Positions 1 to 7,848 of a stretch of DNA of 64,000 nucleotides are shown here, piece after piece. The stretch's first letter is position 1. The number at the start of each line of letters is the position of its first letter. Origin of the DNA: Streptomyces griseoaurantiacus (lineage in GTDB: Bacteria; Actinomycetota; Actinomycetes; Streptomycetales; Streptomycetaceae); assembly GCA_014656015.1 (NCBI GenBank), contig BNBP01000013.1:58441-122440 (forward strand), written 5' to 3'. A program made the position numbers and the translations under genes. The notes beneath the pieces were generated by a model. It was not told where the DNA came from, did no database searches, and was given only the letters and a program-made list of their open reading frames with translations.

Positions 1-1012
1 GGGTGGGCTGCGGGGCGTCGGGCGCCGTCCCGTCGGCGCTGCCGAGACCGTAGGCGGTGCCCGGCTGCTCCGAGCGCAGCACCCCGAGGACGCGGCGCAG
101 TTCGGTCAGGGCCTCCAGGGCGTTGCCGCGGATGCCCTCCACGTTCTCCCTGAGCTCGGCGGAAGGGTTCTCCACCAGGTGCGGGACGACCTGCGCCTGT
201 ATGGAGATCACCGACATGTGGTGGGCGACCACGTCGTGCAGTTCCCGGGCTATGCGGCTGCGCTCCTCCAGCACCGTGCGCCGCGCCCGCTCCTCGGCGG
301 TGAGCGTGGCCTGCTCGACGAGTTGTGTCCGGGCGACCCGGCGGCCCCGCAGCGCGGTGCCGAGGAGGGTGACCGTGGCGAACACCACCACTGCCAGCAG
401 ACCCGTCGGCGAGTAGACCGACGCACCCTGCAGCCCCTCGACGGCGTAGGTCACCAGCGCGGTCAGCACCAGCGCCTCGGCGGAGATCCGGCCGGGTACC
501 CGCAGCGCGAGCAGCAGCAGGACGAGCGCGTGCGCGGCCAGCGAGGCCTGGGTCCACGGCCACGGCATCTGGTGCTGCGAGCCGGGCAGCAGAATCGAGT
601 CCGGCGCCGAGCGGACGGCCTCCGCGGTGACGAACCCGACCGCGAGCGACAACCACCAGGCGGGCAGGGGCCGCCACAGTGCCATCACCAGCGCGAGGCT
701 CTGCAGGATGCCGAGCGAGGTGCCGAGCCCCAGGGTGAGCCGGTAGTCGATGGTCAGCAGGAACACGGAGCCGAAGGTCAGATAGGTGCCCAGCACGATC
801 ACCACGCCGTGCGGGAGCCGGCGCAGGAAGCGCAGGCGGGACATCGGCGGCAGCGGGTCGGAGGCGAACGTGCCGAGATCCGCGCGCAGCATGCGCCCCC
901 ACCGGCGGGCCGTCCCCAGGGCCCACTCGACGGTCGTGCGGCCGCCCGTCCCCGCCGGCCCGTCCGGCCCGTCCGCAACGCCCGTTCCGTCGGCCTGCTG
1001 CCTCTCGCCCAT
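1..1012 (-). CDS. Two-component sensor histidine kinase, N-terminal part (runs off the window)
   Basis: The reading frame is open from an ATG at 1012 to the window edge, so only about 337 N-terminal residues are visible and the ATPase domain lies outside. A cytosolic N-terminus is followed by four or five hydrophobic helices (about residues 50-200) and then a dimerisation/phosphoacceptor segment with the HisKA_3 signature RELHDVVAHH at about residue 255. This arrangement is typical of actinobacterial NarL/LuxR-partnered kinases, which autophosphorylate the histidine and pass phosphate to a response regulator, probably encoded further left. The acyltransferase gene on the same strand ends only 10 bases upstream, so the two may share a transcript. 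The signal is not deducible. Confidence 0.85.
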   Translation of the reverse strand, partial: MGERQQADGTGVADGPDGPAGTGGRTTVEWALGTARRWGRMLRADLGTFASDPLPPMSRLRFLRRLPHGVVIVLGTYLTFGSVFLLTIDYRLTLGLGTSLGILQSLALVMALWRPLPAWWLSLAVGFVTAEAVRSAPDSILLPGSQHQMPWPWTQASLAAHALVLLLLALRVPGRISAEALVLTALVTYAVEGLQGASVYSPTGLLAVVVFATVTLLGTALRGRRVARTQLVEQATLTAEERARRTVLEERSRIARELHDVVAHHMSVISIQAQVVPHLVENPSAELRENVEGIRGNALEALTELRRVLGVLRSEQPGTAYGLGSADGTAPDAPQPT

Positions 1013-1022
1013 CCGGCTCACT

Positions 1023-2303
1023 CTAGGCATGATCGGATGCTCCCGTGGTCGCGTGCCCGCCGCGGTGCACGAGCACCACGCGCGAGCCCCGGCCGCGAAA
1101 CCGGCCGCGGTACCGGCCTCGTGGGTGTGAACGGTGCGGCTCCTGCTCCCGGTGCCGGAACGCCGTCCAGCAGACCGCCAGTACGCAGCCGAAGACCGGC
1201 AGCCAGGCCAGCCGGAAGGCCACCCAGTCGAGTCCCTCGGGTCGCGTGTGCAGTCCCGGGAGCCGGCCCGCGAGCAGGCCGAGGGCGGTGGTCGCCATCA
1301 ACGACGTCTGGTGCCAGAGGAATATCGTCATCGCCGACAGGTTCACCAGCGCCACCCCCGCCCAGGCCAGGGGCCGCCGCATCAGCACACGCAGCCGGTC
1401 CCGCAGGAGCAGGGCCAGACCGCACTGCGCCAGGCCGAAGGTGACCGCCGCCAGCGTGGGCGGATCGAGATTGGACACCGCCGCGCCCGGCACCCCGACC
1501 ATCGACGCCGGGTACCCGGCCCACAGCACCAGCGCCGCCGTCGCCACCGTACCCCCCGTCAGCAGGACCACGGCTGTGCGCCGGCCCGCCAGTTCACCCC
1601 GGGTCCAGGCCGCGCCGAGCGTGTAGGGCACCAGCCAGCCCGCCGGCAGGTTCAGCCAGCCGAGCCAGGAGGGCCCGTCCAGGCCGAAGCGCAACAGGTC
1701 CACATGGAGGACTACGGCGAGCGGCCACAGCGGGTTCAGCCGGGCCAGCAGCGGGGTCGCTGCGGTCAGCGCGGCGAACACCAGCAGGAACCACAGCGGG
1801 GACAGCGCCAGCTTCACCAGCGTGCGCACCGTGTCGAGGTCGGCACCGGTCAGGAGCAGCGCGACCGTGACGGCCGTCCACAGCGCGAGCAGCGTCGCCA
1901 CCGGGCGGAACAGCCGCCCCAGCCGGGCGCCCAGCCAGCGCCCGTACGGTATGCCCCCGGCGGCGGCCGAGGCATGGCTGCGCGTCGCCACGTGCCCGCC
2001 GACCAGGAAGAACACCGCGAGCGTCTGGAACGCCCAGGAGACCGGCGCCAGCCAGGGCATGGGGCCCAGCGGGCTCGCCGTGTGCAGTGTGCCGCCCTCG
2101 GCGACGAGCGCCGTCACCAGCCAGTGCCCCAGCACCACGCCGAGTATCGCGAAGGCCCGCAGGGCGTCCACCGCCCGGTCCCGCTCGGGCGGTGTGGCCG
2201 TCTCGACCCGTGCGGCGGTGGCGCGGAGACGGCACGCGACGGTCGTGAGCAGCGTGAGCCGGGTGAGCCGGGTGAACGGCGGAGGGAAGGGGACGTCAGC
2301 CAC
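1023..2303 (-). CDS. Acyltransferase family 3 integral membrane protein
   Basis: A 426-residue polytopic protein of the acyltransferase-3 (OafA/YrhL/NolL) type. It begins its conserved domain with RDRAVDALRAFAILGVVLGH (about residues 40-60), the usual R-x-x-DxLRxxAI signature of the first helix with the active-site histidine region at GHW. About ten hydrophobic helices follow, including a WHQ motif late in the protein, and a basic tail. Such proteins move acyl groups from cytoplasmic acyl-CoA to extracytoplasmic sugars, lipids or secondary metabolites; the substrate here is unknown. The GTG start overlaps the end of the upstream DUF1023 hydrolase gene by 8 bases, so the two genes are probably translationally coupled. 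Confidence 0.82.
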   Translation of the reverse strand: MADVPFPPPFTRLTRLTLLTTVACRLRATAARVETATPPERDRAVDALRAFAILGVVLGHWLVTALVAEGGTLHTASPLGPMPWLAPVSWAFQTLAVFFLVGGHVATRSHASAAAGGIPYGRWLGARLGRLFRPVATLLALWTAVTVALLLTGADLDTVRTLVKLALSPLWFLLVFAALTAATPLLARLNPLWPLAVVLHVDLLRFGLDGPSWLGWLNLPAGWLVPYTLGAAWTRGELAGRRTAVVLLTGGTVATAALVLWAGYPASMVGVPGAAVSNLDPPTLAAVTFGLAQCGLALLLRDRLRVLMRRPLAWAGVALVNLSAMTIFLWHQTSLMATTALGLLAGRLPGLHTRPEGLDWVAFRLAWLPVFGCVLAVCWTAFRHREQEPHRSHPRGRYRGRFRGRGSRVVLVHRGGHATTGASDHA

Positions 2304-3462
2304 GGCTCACCTCCGCGGTCTCGCCGAGGACGATGTGCGCGAGGTTGGCCAGAGACGTGGACCCGGGGCGGAAATAGTCGCTGTGACCGCCGTCCCCCGC
2401 CGCGAAGACCCGGGCACCGAAACCCGGGGAGACCGGGTCCGCGCCGAGGCCGACGGTCGCGCCGAAGAGGGAGACCCGCGTGTGGGGGACGTGAGCGATC
2501 CAGTCCTCGGCCCCGCGGGCCGCCCACACCCGGGCCCGGGTGCCCAGGTCGGTGACGGAGTCCGCGCCGGTGCCGGGGCTGCCGACCAGCACGAGGTTCT
2601 CGGCGTCCACCCGTCCGGCGGCGCGGGCGCACACGACCGTGCCGTAGGAGTGGCAGAGGAGCGACACCTCGGGGTCGCGGCCGATCGGCAGGGTGTGCAG
2701 CCCGCGTACGAACCGCTCCAGCTCCGTGGCGCCTTCGCCGGCGCGGGTGGGGGTGAGGACGGCGGTGCTGAGCGTTCTCGGGGCGGCGTAGCCGAGCCAG
2801 GCGACCACCGCCGTACGGGACCGGGGAAGGCGGTCGCGCAGGGCGAGCGCGGTCGCCCGGAAGCGGTCGTAGGTGTCCAGCGTGGTGTCGGAGCCGGGGA
2901 CCAGGACCGCGACGCGCTCGGCCCGCGCCAGGTCGCCGAACACCTCCACGGCACGGCCGGAGCCCCGGCCGTCGAAGGCGAGCAGGTGCCGGGACGGGGA
3001 CGCCATCGCACGGTCGTACGCGGCGCGCCGGTGGTCGCCGTGCGCCTCGGCCATGCGGGCCGCGGTGGCGGCGTTGGCCCGGTTGGCCGCGTAGACGACG
3101 GCCGTGGTCCCCGCCGTGAGCGGGGGGAGCGCGGCGGGCGGCGGCGCGGGGATGCCCGGGCGGGCCGCGGCGGAGAGGGGCACCACGAGGGCACCGGTGA
3201 GCAGCGCGGTGAGGGCCGCGCGCGACAGCCGCCGCCGTGGACGGCGCGGGCCGCGGTGGGGGGAAGGGGTGCGGGGACCCGGTATCGGGTCGGAAGGGGC
3301 GGTGCGGTGACGCGCGGCCGGCTCGGAACGGAGACTGCCCGTCTCCCGGCCGATGGCATCCACCCGAAGGTCCGTACTGATGCCGCTCGTGCCACTCACG
3401 CCGCTCACGCCGCTCATGCCACGCACGCCGCTCATGCCGCTCATGCCGCTCATGCCACGCAC
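2296..3462 (-). CDS. DUF1023-type alpha/beta hydrolase, secreted or membrane-anchored
   Basis: About 388 residues. The C-terminal two thirds match the DUF1023 alpha/beta-hydrolase pattern: a nucleophile elbow CHSYGT, a following VGSPGTGADSV segment, and a late GGHSDYF motif that would supply the catalytic histidine. An Arg-rich stretch followed by a hydrophobic helix (LTALLTGALVVPLSAAARP) resembles a signal or anchor sequence, late because of a long N-terminal extension. That extension contains degenerate MSG/VSG triplets encoded by 9-bp DNA repeats. The GTG at 3462 is preferred because GGGAGGGG lies about 6 bases upstream; an in-frame GTG at 3483 and ATGs inside the repeat are alternatives. 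The substrate is unknown. It overlaps the acyltransferase start. Confidence 0.75.
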   Translation of the reverse strand: MRGMSGMSGMSGVRGMSGVSGVSGTSGISTDLRVDAIGRETGSLRSEPAARHRTAPSDPIPGPRTPSPHRGPRRPRRRLSRAALTALLTGALVVPLSAAARPGIPAPPPAALPPLTAGTTAVVYAANRANAATAARMAEAHGDHRRAAYDRAMASPSRHLLAFDGRGSGRAVEVFGDLARAERVAVLVPGSDTTLDTYDRFRATALALRDRLPRSRTAVVAWLGYAAPRTLSTAVLTPTRAGEGATELERFVRGLHTLPIGRDPEVSLLCHSYGTVVCARAAGRVDAENLVLVGSPGTGADSVTDLGTRARVWAARGAEDWIAHVPHTRVSLFGATVGLGADPVSPGFGARVFAAGDGGHSDYFRPGSTSLANLAHIVLGETAEVSRG

Positions 3463-3470
3463 GCCGTTCC
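3373..3470. repeat. Short tandem repeat (9-bp unit) at the start of the DUF1023 gene
   Basis: Degenerate tandem copies of a 9-base unit of the type gccgctcatg/gccactcacg, which read on the minus strand as Met/Val-Ser-Gly or Val-Arg-Gly triplets. The nine or ten copies lie exactly over the translation start region, so copy-number change by slippage would lengthen or shorten the N-terminus, or alter the available start codons, without breaking the frame. Confidence 0.75.
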
Positions 3471-3592
3471 CCTCCCTCTGCACCCCCTCGCCTTTTCGTG
3501 ACGAGCGGTCATGGGAGGGACGCTACGGAGCGTGACACGTCGTCGGCGTCCCGCTGGGGAGCTCAGTTCGGTCGTAGCTCTCAGGTATTACG

Positions 3593-3628
3593 GGTATGAG
3601 GGGGGTGCGGTCGCGCCCCCCTCATACC
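3593..3628 (-). terminator. Hairpin terminator of the kyn operon
   Basis: A perfect 13-bp inverted repeat (GGTATGAGGGGGG / CCCCCCTCATACC) with a 10-base loop lies 4 bases beyond the stop codon of the arylformamidase-like gene. Streptomyces terminators often lack a U-tract, as here. Confidence 0.8.
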
Positions 3629-3632
3629 GTCC

Positions 3633-4655
3633 TCACCAGGCCAGTTGGGCGATCTCCTCGGCGACCACCGCGCAGGCGTCCGCCACCGGGTCGATCAGGG
3701 GGAAGTGGCCGACGTCCTCCAGCAGCGTCAGGCCCACCACCTCGCCCGCCTTGGCCGCCGCGTCGGCGTACGACTCGGCCACCGCCTGCGGCACCACCAC
3801 GTCCGTACGGCCCTGCACCAGCGTGGTCGCGATGCCGGTCGGCAGCAGGAGCGAGGGGTCCGCGTACGGCCTGCGCAGCGCGAAGTGCTCGTCTCCGCCC
3901 AGCAGTTGGCGTGCCGCCCCCTCGCACACCGCCAGCTTCTCGGCGACCTCGAAGTCCGCCAGCGGGGCGAGGGCGACCACCCCGCGCAACGGGGCCGGCC
4001 GGTCGGTGCGCCAGGCCGCGTCGGCGGGCAGCAGATGCCGGGCGGCGGCCCACAGGGCGAGGTGGCCGCCCGCCGAGTGACCGGTCAGGACCGTGCGGTT
4101 CACGTCCGCCCGGGGAAGGGCCTCCCGGGCGAGCGCGGGCAGCGCGTCCAGGGCCGCCGCCACGTCGTCGAACGTCTCCGGCCACCGCCCGGCGACCGGC
4201 GTCGCACCACCCGAGGCGTCCGTCGAACCGGTCGCACCCACCGCACCGGCCGCGGAAGCCTCCGCGGAACCGGAACCGGAACCGGAACCGGCCGCGACCG
4301 CCTGCGTCGAGCCAGTCGCCGAACCGGTCGCGGTCGCGTCCGTCTCCCCCCGCCGGTACTCGACGTTCGCCACCGCGAAACCGCGGCGGGCCAGGAAGTC
4401 CGCGAACGGGGTGACGTGCCGGCGGTCGTACCGGGACCGCCAGGCCCCGCCGTGCAGCACCACCACGAGCGGGGCCGTCCCCGCCGCCTCCGCCCCCGAC
4501 GGCACGTGCCCGGCCCCGCCGCGCGGGGCGTAGAAGTCGATCACCTGGTCGGGGTGAGCGCCGTACGCGGCCGTGGCGTCCGGGGCGACGGGCGGATGTG
4601 AGAGGGCGGACGCCTCCTCGGCGGCGTCGCGGGCAGCGGCAGCCTGGTCCGGCAT
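3633..4655 (-). CDS. Arylformamidase-like alpha/beta hydrolase (probable N-formylkynurenine hydrolase)
   Basis: A 340-residue esterase of the BD-FAE/HSL group. It has the oxyanion motif HGGAW (about residue 70), the nucleophile elbow GHSAGG, an acid region in QGRTDVVVP and the catalytic histidine in DVGHFPL. Its place as last gene of an operon after tryptophan 2,3-dioxygenase and kynureninase points to hydrolysis of N-formylkynurenine to kynurenine plus formate, the step between those two enzymes; this assignment is by context rather than by a diagnostic residue. An Ala/Ser/Gly/Thr-rich insert of about 50 residues (around 108-155) between beta strands is absent from normal family members and is encoded by repetitive GC-rich DNA. 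The gap to kynU is 108 bases, with a plausible ribosome site before the ATG. Confidence 0.8.
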   Translation of the reverse strand: MPDQAAAARDAAEEASALSHPPVAPDATAAYGAHPDQVIDFYAPRGGAGHVPSGAEAAGTAPLVVVLHGGAWRSRYDRRHVTPFADFLARRGFAVANVEYRRGETDATATGSATGSTQAVAAGSGSGSGSAEASAAGAVGATGSTDASGGATPVAGRWPETFDDVAAALDALPALAREALPRADVNRTVLTGHSAGGHLALWAAARHLLPADAAWRTDRPAPLRGVVALAPLADFEVAEKLAVCEGAARQLLGGDEHFALRRPYADPSLLLPTGIATTLVQGRTDVVVPQAVAESYADAAAKAGEVVGLTLLEDVGHFPLIDPVADACAVVAEEIAQLAW

Positions 4656-4763
4656 GGTCCAACCTCTCAGCGGCAGTGTGGAATTGGGCGCACGGCGGCC
4701 GGTGGGATTCCGGTCGCTGGCCGGGACGGTATCAGCCCCGTGACGTGCGCCCGCACCCGGATG

Positions 4764-6296
4764 TCACGCTGGGTGAGAGCCGGACGGCCGCCCCGCCGCG
4801 GCGTCCGCCGCCGCTTCCGACTCCACATCCGCCGCCACCTCCGCCAGCACCCGCGCCGCCCGCTCCACCTCGGCGAAGCCCAGGTACAGCGGGGTGAACC
4901 CGAAGCGCAGGACGTCCGGCGCACGGAAGTCACCGACCACGCCCCGGGCGATCAGCCGCCGCATGACCTCCTCCGCGTCCGGGCAGCGCAGCGCCACCTG
5001 GCTGCCGCGCTCCGCGTGCGCGGCCGGGGTCACCGGTTCCACGCGGCCCGGCGGCAGATACGCCTCGACGCACTCCAGGAAGAAGTCCGTCAGCGCGAGC
5101 GACTTGGCCCGCACCGCCTCGATCCGCACGCCGTCCCACACGTCCAGCGCCGCCTCGAGCGCGAGCATGGACAGGATGTCGGGAGTGCCGACCCGGCCGC
5201 GCAGGGCACCGGGCGCCGGTTCGTACTCCTGACGCATCCCGAACGGCCGGGCGTGCGAGTTCCAGCCGGGCAGGGGCGAGTCGAAACGCTCCTGGAGGTC
5301 CCGGCGCACGTACAGGAACGCCGGTGCGCCCGGCCCCCCGTTGAGGAACTTGTACGTGCAGCCCACCGCAAGGTCCACGCCGTGCGCGTCGAGCCCGACC
5401 GGCAGCGCGCCCGCACTGTGGCACAGGTCCCAGACGACGAGCGCGCCCGCCCCGTGCACGGCGGCGGTCAGCGCCGGCAGGTCGTGCAGCCGGCCGGTGC
5501 GGTAGTCGACGTGGTTGAGCAGCACCGCGGCCGTACGGTCGCCGCGCTCGCGCAGGACGGCGGGGACGTCGGCGGGGGCGACCGGGCGCAGCGTGCAACC
5601 GGTCAGACGGGCGGCGGAGGCGGCGATGTAGCCGTCGGTGGGGAAGGTGGTGGCGTCCACCAGGATCTCGTCCCGGCGCGCACCAGGCGCACCCCCGCCC
5701 CCGTCCTCGTCCCCGTCGCCGTCCTCGCCCCGCGCCAGCCGCACCGCGCCCACCAGGGCCTTGAACACGTTGACGCTGGTCGAGTCGCCCACCACGACCT
5801 GGCCGGGCGCCGCGCCGACCAGCGGGGCGATCCGGTCGCCGATCCGCTCCGGCGCCGTCCACCAGCCGCTCTCCTCCCAGGAGCGGATGCGCAGGGCGCC
5901 CCACTCCCGGCGCACGACGTCCTCGACGCGTTCGGCGACACCGACGGGGAGCGCGCCCAGCGAGTTCCCGTCGAGGTAGACGGCGGCGCCCCGCTCGGCG
6001 TCCGCCGCTCCCGGGCGGCTTTCGGGGTGTCCCACCGGACCCGGCTCGTCGAGGACGAACCGGGCACGCGTGGCGGCCAGCTCGTCCTCGGCGTCCAGCT
6101 TCCGCGCCCGTGAGCCCAGCTCGGACACGGCCGCGGACTCGGACTCGGACGCGGACACGGACGCGACGGAGGACACGACGACGTCGGACGGAACGGCACC
6201 GGACACACCGTCGGACACGGCGGCGTCGGACATGCCGTCGGACGGGGCGGCACCGGACCTGCCGTCGGACAGGGCAGCCGCGGTCGGCTCAGACAT
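4764..6296 (-). CDS. kynU: Kynureninase with a repetitive N-terminal extension
   Basis: A PLP-dependent kynureninase, which cleaves kynurenine to anthranilate and alanine (or 3-hydroxykynurenine to 3-hydroxyanthranilate). Visible landmarks are YLDGNSLG (about 107-114), WTAPERIGDRIAPLVGA, the phosphate-binding DSTSVN, NHVDYRTG, WDLCHSAGA and the PLP-lysine motif CTYKFLNGGPG with Lys at about 316. The family is normally about 400-420 residues; this protein has 510. The excess is a 55-residue Ser/Asp/Ala/Val-rich extension built from degenerate SDG/SDxxS repeats. The ATG at 6296 is supported by GGCGAGG four bases upstream and by an 8-base overlap with the end of kynA, which implies coupled translation. 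A short Gly/Asp-rich insert occurs near residues 190-205. Confidence 0.92.
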   Translation of the reverse strand: MSEPTAAALSDGRSGAAPSDGMSDAAVSDGVSGAVPSDVVVSSVASVSASESESAAVSELGSRARKLDAEDELAATRARFVLDEPGPVGHPESRPGAADAERGAAVYLDGNSLGALPVGVAERVEDVVRREWGALRIRSWEESGWWTAPERIGDRIAPLVGAAPGQVVVGDSTSVNVFKALVGAVRLARGEDGDGDEDGGGGAPGARRDEILVDATTFPTDGYIAASAARLTGCTLRPVAPADVPAVLRERGDRTAAVLLNHVDYRTGRLHDLPALTAAVHGAGALVVWDLCHSAGALPVGLDAHGVDLAVGCTYKFLNGGPGAPAFLYVRRDLQERFDSPLPGWNSHARPFGMRQEYEPAPGALRGRVGTPDILSMLALEAALDVWDGVRIEAVRAKSLALTDFFLECVEAYLPPGRVEPVTPAAHAERGSQVALRCPDAEEVMRRLIARGVVGDFRAPDVLRFGFTPLYLGFAEVERAARVLAEVAADVESEAAADAAAGRPSGSHPA

Positions 6297-7131
6297 GGGA
6301 CCTCGCCGTCCACAGTTCGGGGAACACGTTCTTCTGCGCGCGCTTCTCCAGCCAGGCGACGCCCGCCGAGCCTCCCGTGCCGGCCTTGGCGCCCATCGCG
6401 CGCCGGGTGGCGACGAGGTGGTCGTTGCGCCAGCGCCACACCAGCTCGGCGACGTCGGTCAGCACCTCGCCGAGCCGGGCGAGCTCGTCCTCGGGGTCAC
6501 CGGCGTAGACGGCCGTCCAGGCCCGCTCGACCTCCGGGGACGGCTCGTAGCGCAGCGCCACGTCACGGCGCAGCACGGACTGAGGGATCGTGTGGCCCCG
6601 GCGGGCCAGCAGCCGCAGCACCTCGTCGTAGAGGCTCGGCTCCTGCAGCGCCTTCTCCAGCTCGGCGTGGACGCGGGGGGCGCCGCGGTGCGGGACGAGC
6701 ATGGACGCGGACTTGTCGCCGAGCAGGAACTCCATGCGCCGGTACATCGCCGACTGGAAGCCCGAGCCCTCGCCGAGGGCGGAGCGGTAGGAGTTGAACT
6801 GCGCCGGGGTGAGGTGCGCGAGCGGGGTCCAGGAGGCGTTGAGCGCCTCCAGCTCCCGTATCGAACGCTTGAGCGCGGCGATCGCGGTGGGGATGTCGTC
6901 CGCGGTGCGCAGGGCGTGCGCGGCGGTCTCCCACTCGTGGACGATCACGGTGAACCACAGCTCCATGACCTGGGTGGTGACCAGGAAGACCATCTCTCCG
7001 GGATCGTCGGAGAGGGGGTGCTGGAGGTGGGTGAGCACGTCGGCCCGTACGTAGTCCTCGTAGGGGGTCGTGCCTTCGAAGTCGAGATGCGGGGTCTCGG
7101 GCTCGTGGGGCTCGTGAGCCGTTTGGGACAT
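6289..7131 (-). CDS. kynA: Tryptophan 2,3-dioxygenase
   Basis: A 280-residue heme dioxygenase that opens the indole ring of tryptophan to N-formylkynurenine, the first step of the kynurenine pathway. Family hallmarks are TPYEDYVRADVLTHLQ near the N-terminus (tryptophan pocket), EMVFLVTTQVMELWF, the RSIRELEALNASWTPLAHLTP region, FNSYRSALGEGSGFQS, and the distal heme/substrate segment WRWRNDHLVATRRAMGAKAGTGGS. The ATG at 7131 (MSQTAHEP) is chosen because GGAG precedes it and homologues start here; the open frame continues upstream to 7218 without family similarity. It is first in an operon with kynU and an arylformamidase-like gene, together giving tryptophan to anthranilate. Confidence 0.95.
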   Translation of the reverse strand: MSQTAHEPHEPETPHLDFEGTTPYEDYVRADVLTHLQHPLSDDPGEMVFLVTTQVMELWFTVIVHEWETAAHALRTADDIPTAIAALKRSIRELEALNASWTPLAHLTPAQFNSYRSALGEGSGFQSAMYRRMEFLLGDKSASMLVPHRGAPRVHAELEKALQEPSLYDEVLRLLARRGHTIPQSVLRRDVALRYEPSPEVERAWTAVYAGDPEDELARLGEVLTDVAELVWRWRNDHLVATRRAMGAKAGTGGSAGVAWLEKRAQKNVFPELWTARSHV

Positions 7132-7257
7132 CGCTGTCTCCTGCAGTACTCCGGGTAGCGGTCCGCCCCTGCCGATGCCGGCACGGGGGCCCCGGTCCCC
7201 ACCTGGCATCCTCCGCAATCAACCGGAGGCTCGCAAGGCCCGGCAGCCCCACCCCCG

Positions 7258-7325
7258 CACAGGCGGGGGCGGGGAGCCCCCGCCACAGGCGGGGGCGGGG
7301 AACCCCCGCCACAGGCGGGGCGGGG
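7258..7325. repeat. Three tandem 26-27 bp GC-rich hairpin repeats upstream of kynA
   Basis: Three near-identical units of the form cacaggcgggggcgggg followed by a-c-rich cccccgc. Each can fold (GGCGGGGGC with GCCCCCGCC), so the block could form alternating hairpins. It lies in the 224-base gap between DUF3151 and kynA. It may act as a terminator cluster for transcription coming from the right or as a slippage-prone spacer; nothing identifies it as a known repeat family. Confidence 0.7.
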
Positions 7326-7355
7326 GACGGGCCGCACCGGATCGGCCGGAGCCGG

Positions 7356-7769
7356 TCAGCCCAGCGTCTGCGCCGCCGTCTCCGAGGAGTCCTTCAGGAA
7401 CTGGCTGCACCGCTCGTACTCCTCCCGCTCACCGATCGACTCGGCGGCGCGGGCGAGGGCGTGCAGGGCGCGCAGGAAGCCGCGGTTCGGCTCGTGCTCC
7501 CAGGGCACCGGACCGTGCCCCTTCCAGCCGCTGCGGCGCAGGGCGTCGAGACCGCGGTGGTAGCCCGTACGGGCGTAGGCGTAGGACTCGACGACGCTGC
7601 CGCGCTCGAAGGCCTCGTCGGCGAGACGGGCCCAGGCGAGGGAGGACGTGGGGTACTTGGCGGCGACCTCGGCGGGGGAGGTGCCGCCGGCGAGCAGCTC
7701 CCGGGGCTCCGGGTCGTCGGGAAGGTGGGTCGGGGGCGGACCGCCGAGGAGGTTCTCGTGAATGGACAT
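7356..7769 (-). CDS. DUF3151 family protein
   Basis: A 137-residue soluble protein conserved in Actinobacteria. It has the characteristic order of an N-terminal Leu/Gly/Pro motif (ENLLGGPPPTHLP), then the helical repeats AAKYPTSSLAWARLADEA and ESYAYARTGYHRGLDALRR, and the strongly conserved GPVPWEHEPNRGFLRAL. The helices look TPR-like. No enzymatic function is known for the family. It stands alone between the kyn operon and an MFS gene on the same strand, with a gap of about 80 bases to the MFS stop. Confidence 0.9.
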   Translation of the reverse strand: MSIHENLLGGPPPTHLPDDPEPRELLAGGTSPAEVAAKYPTSSLAWARLADEAFERGSVVESYAYARTGYHRGLDALRRSGWKGHGPVPWEHEPNRGFLRALHALARAAESIGEREEYERCSQFLKDSSETAAQTLG

Positions 7770-7848
7770 GTCTCACAGTCTGCGGGACGGGACCCGGTGG
7801 CGGTGAGCGGGGAGGGGTGCGGCCGCCCCGCAGGGGGCACGCCTCGCC

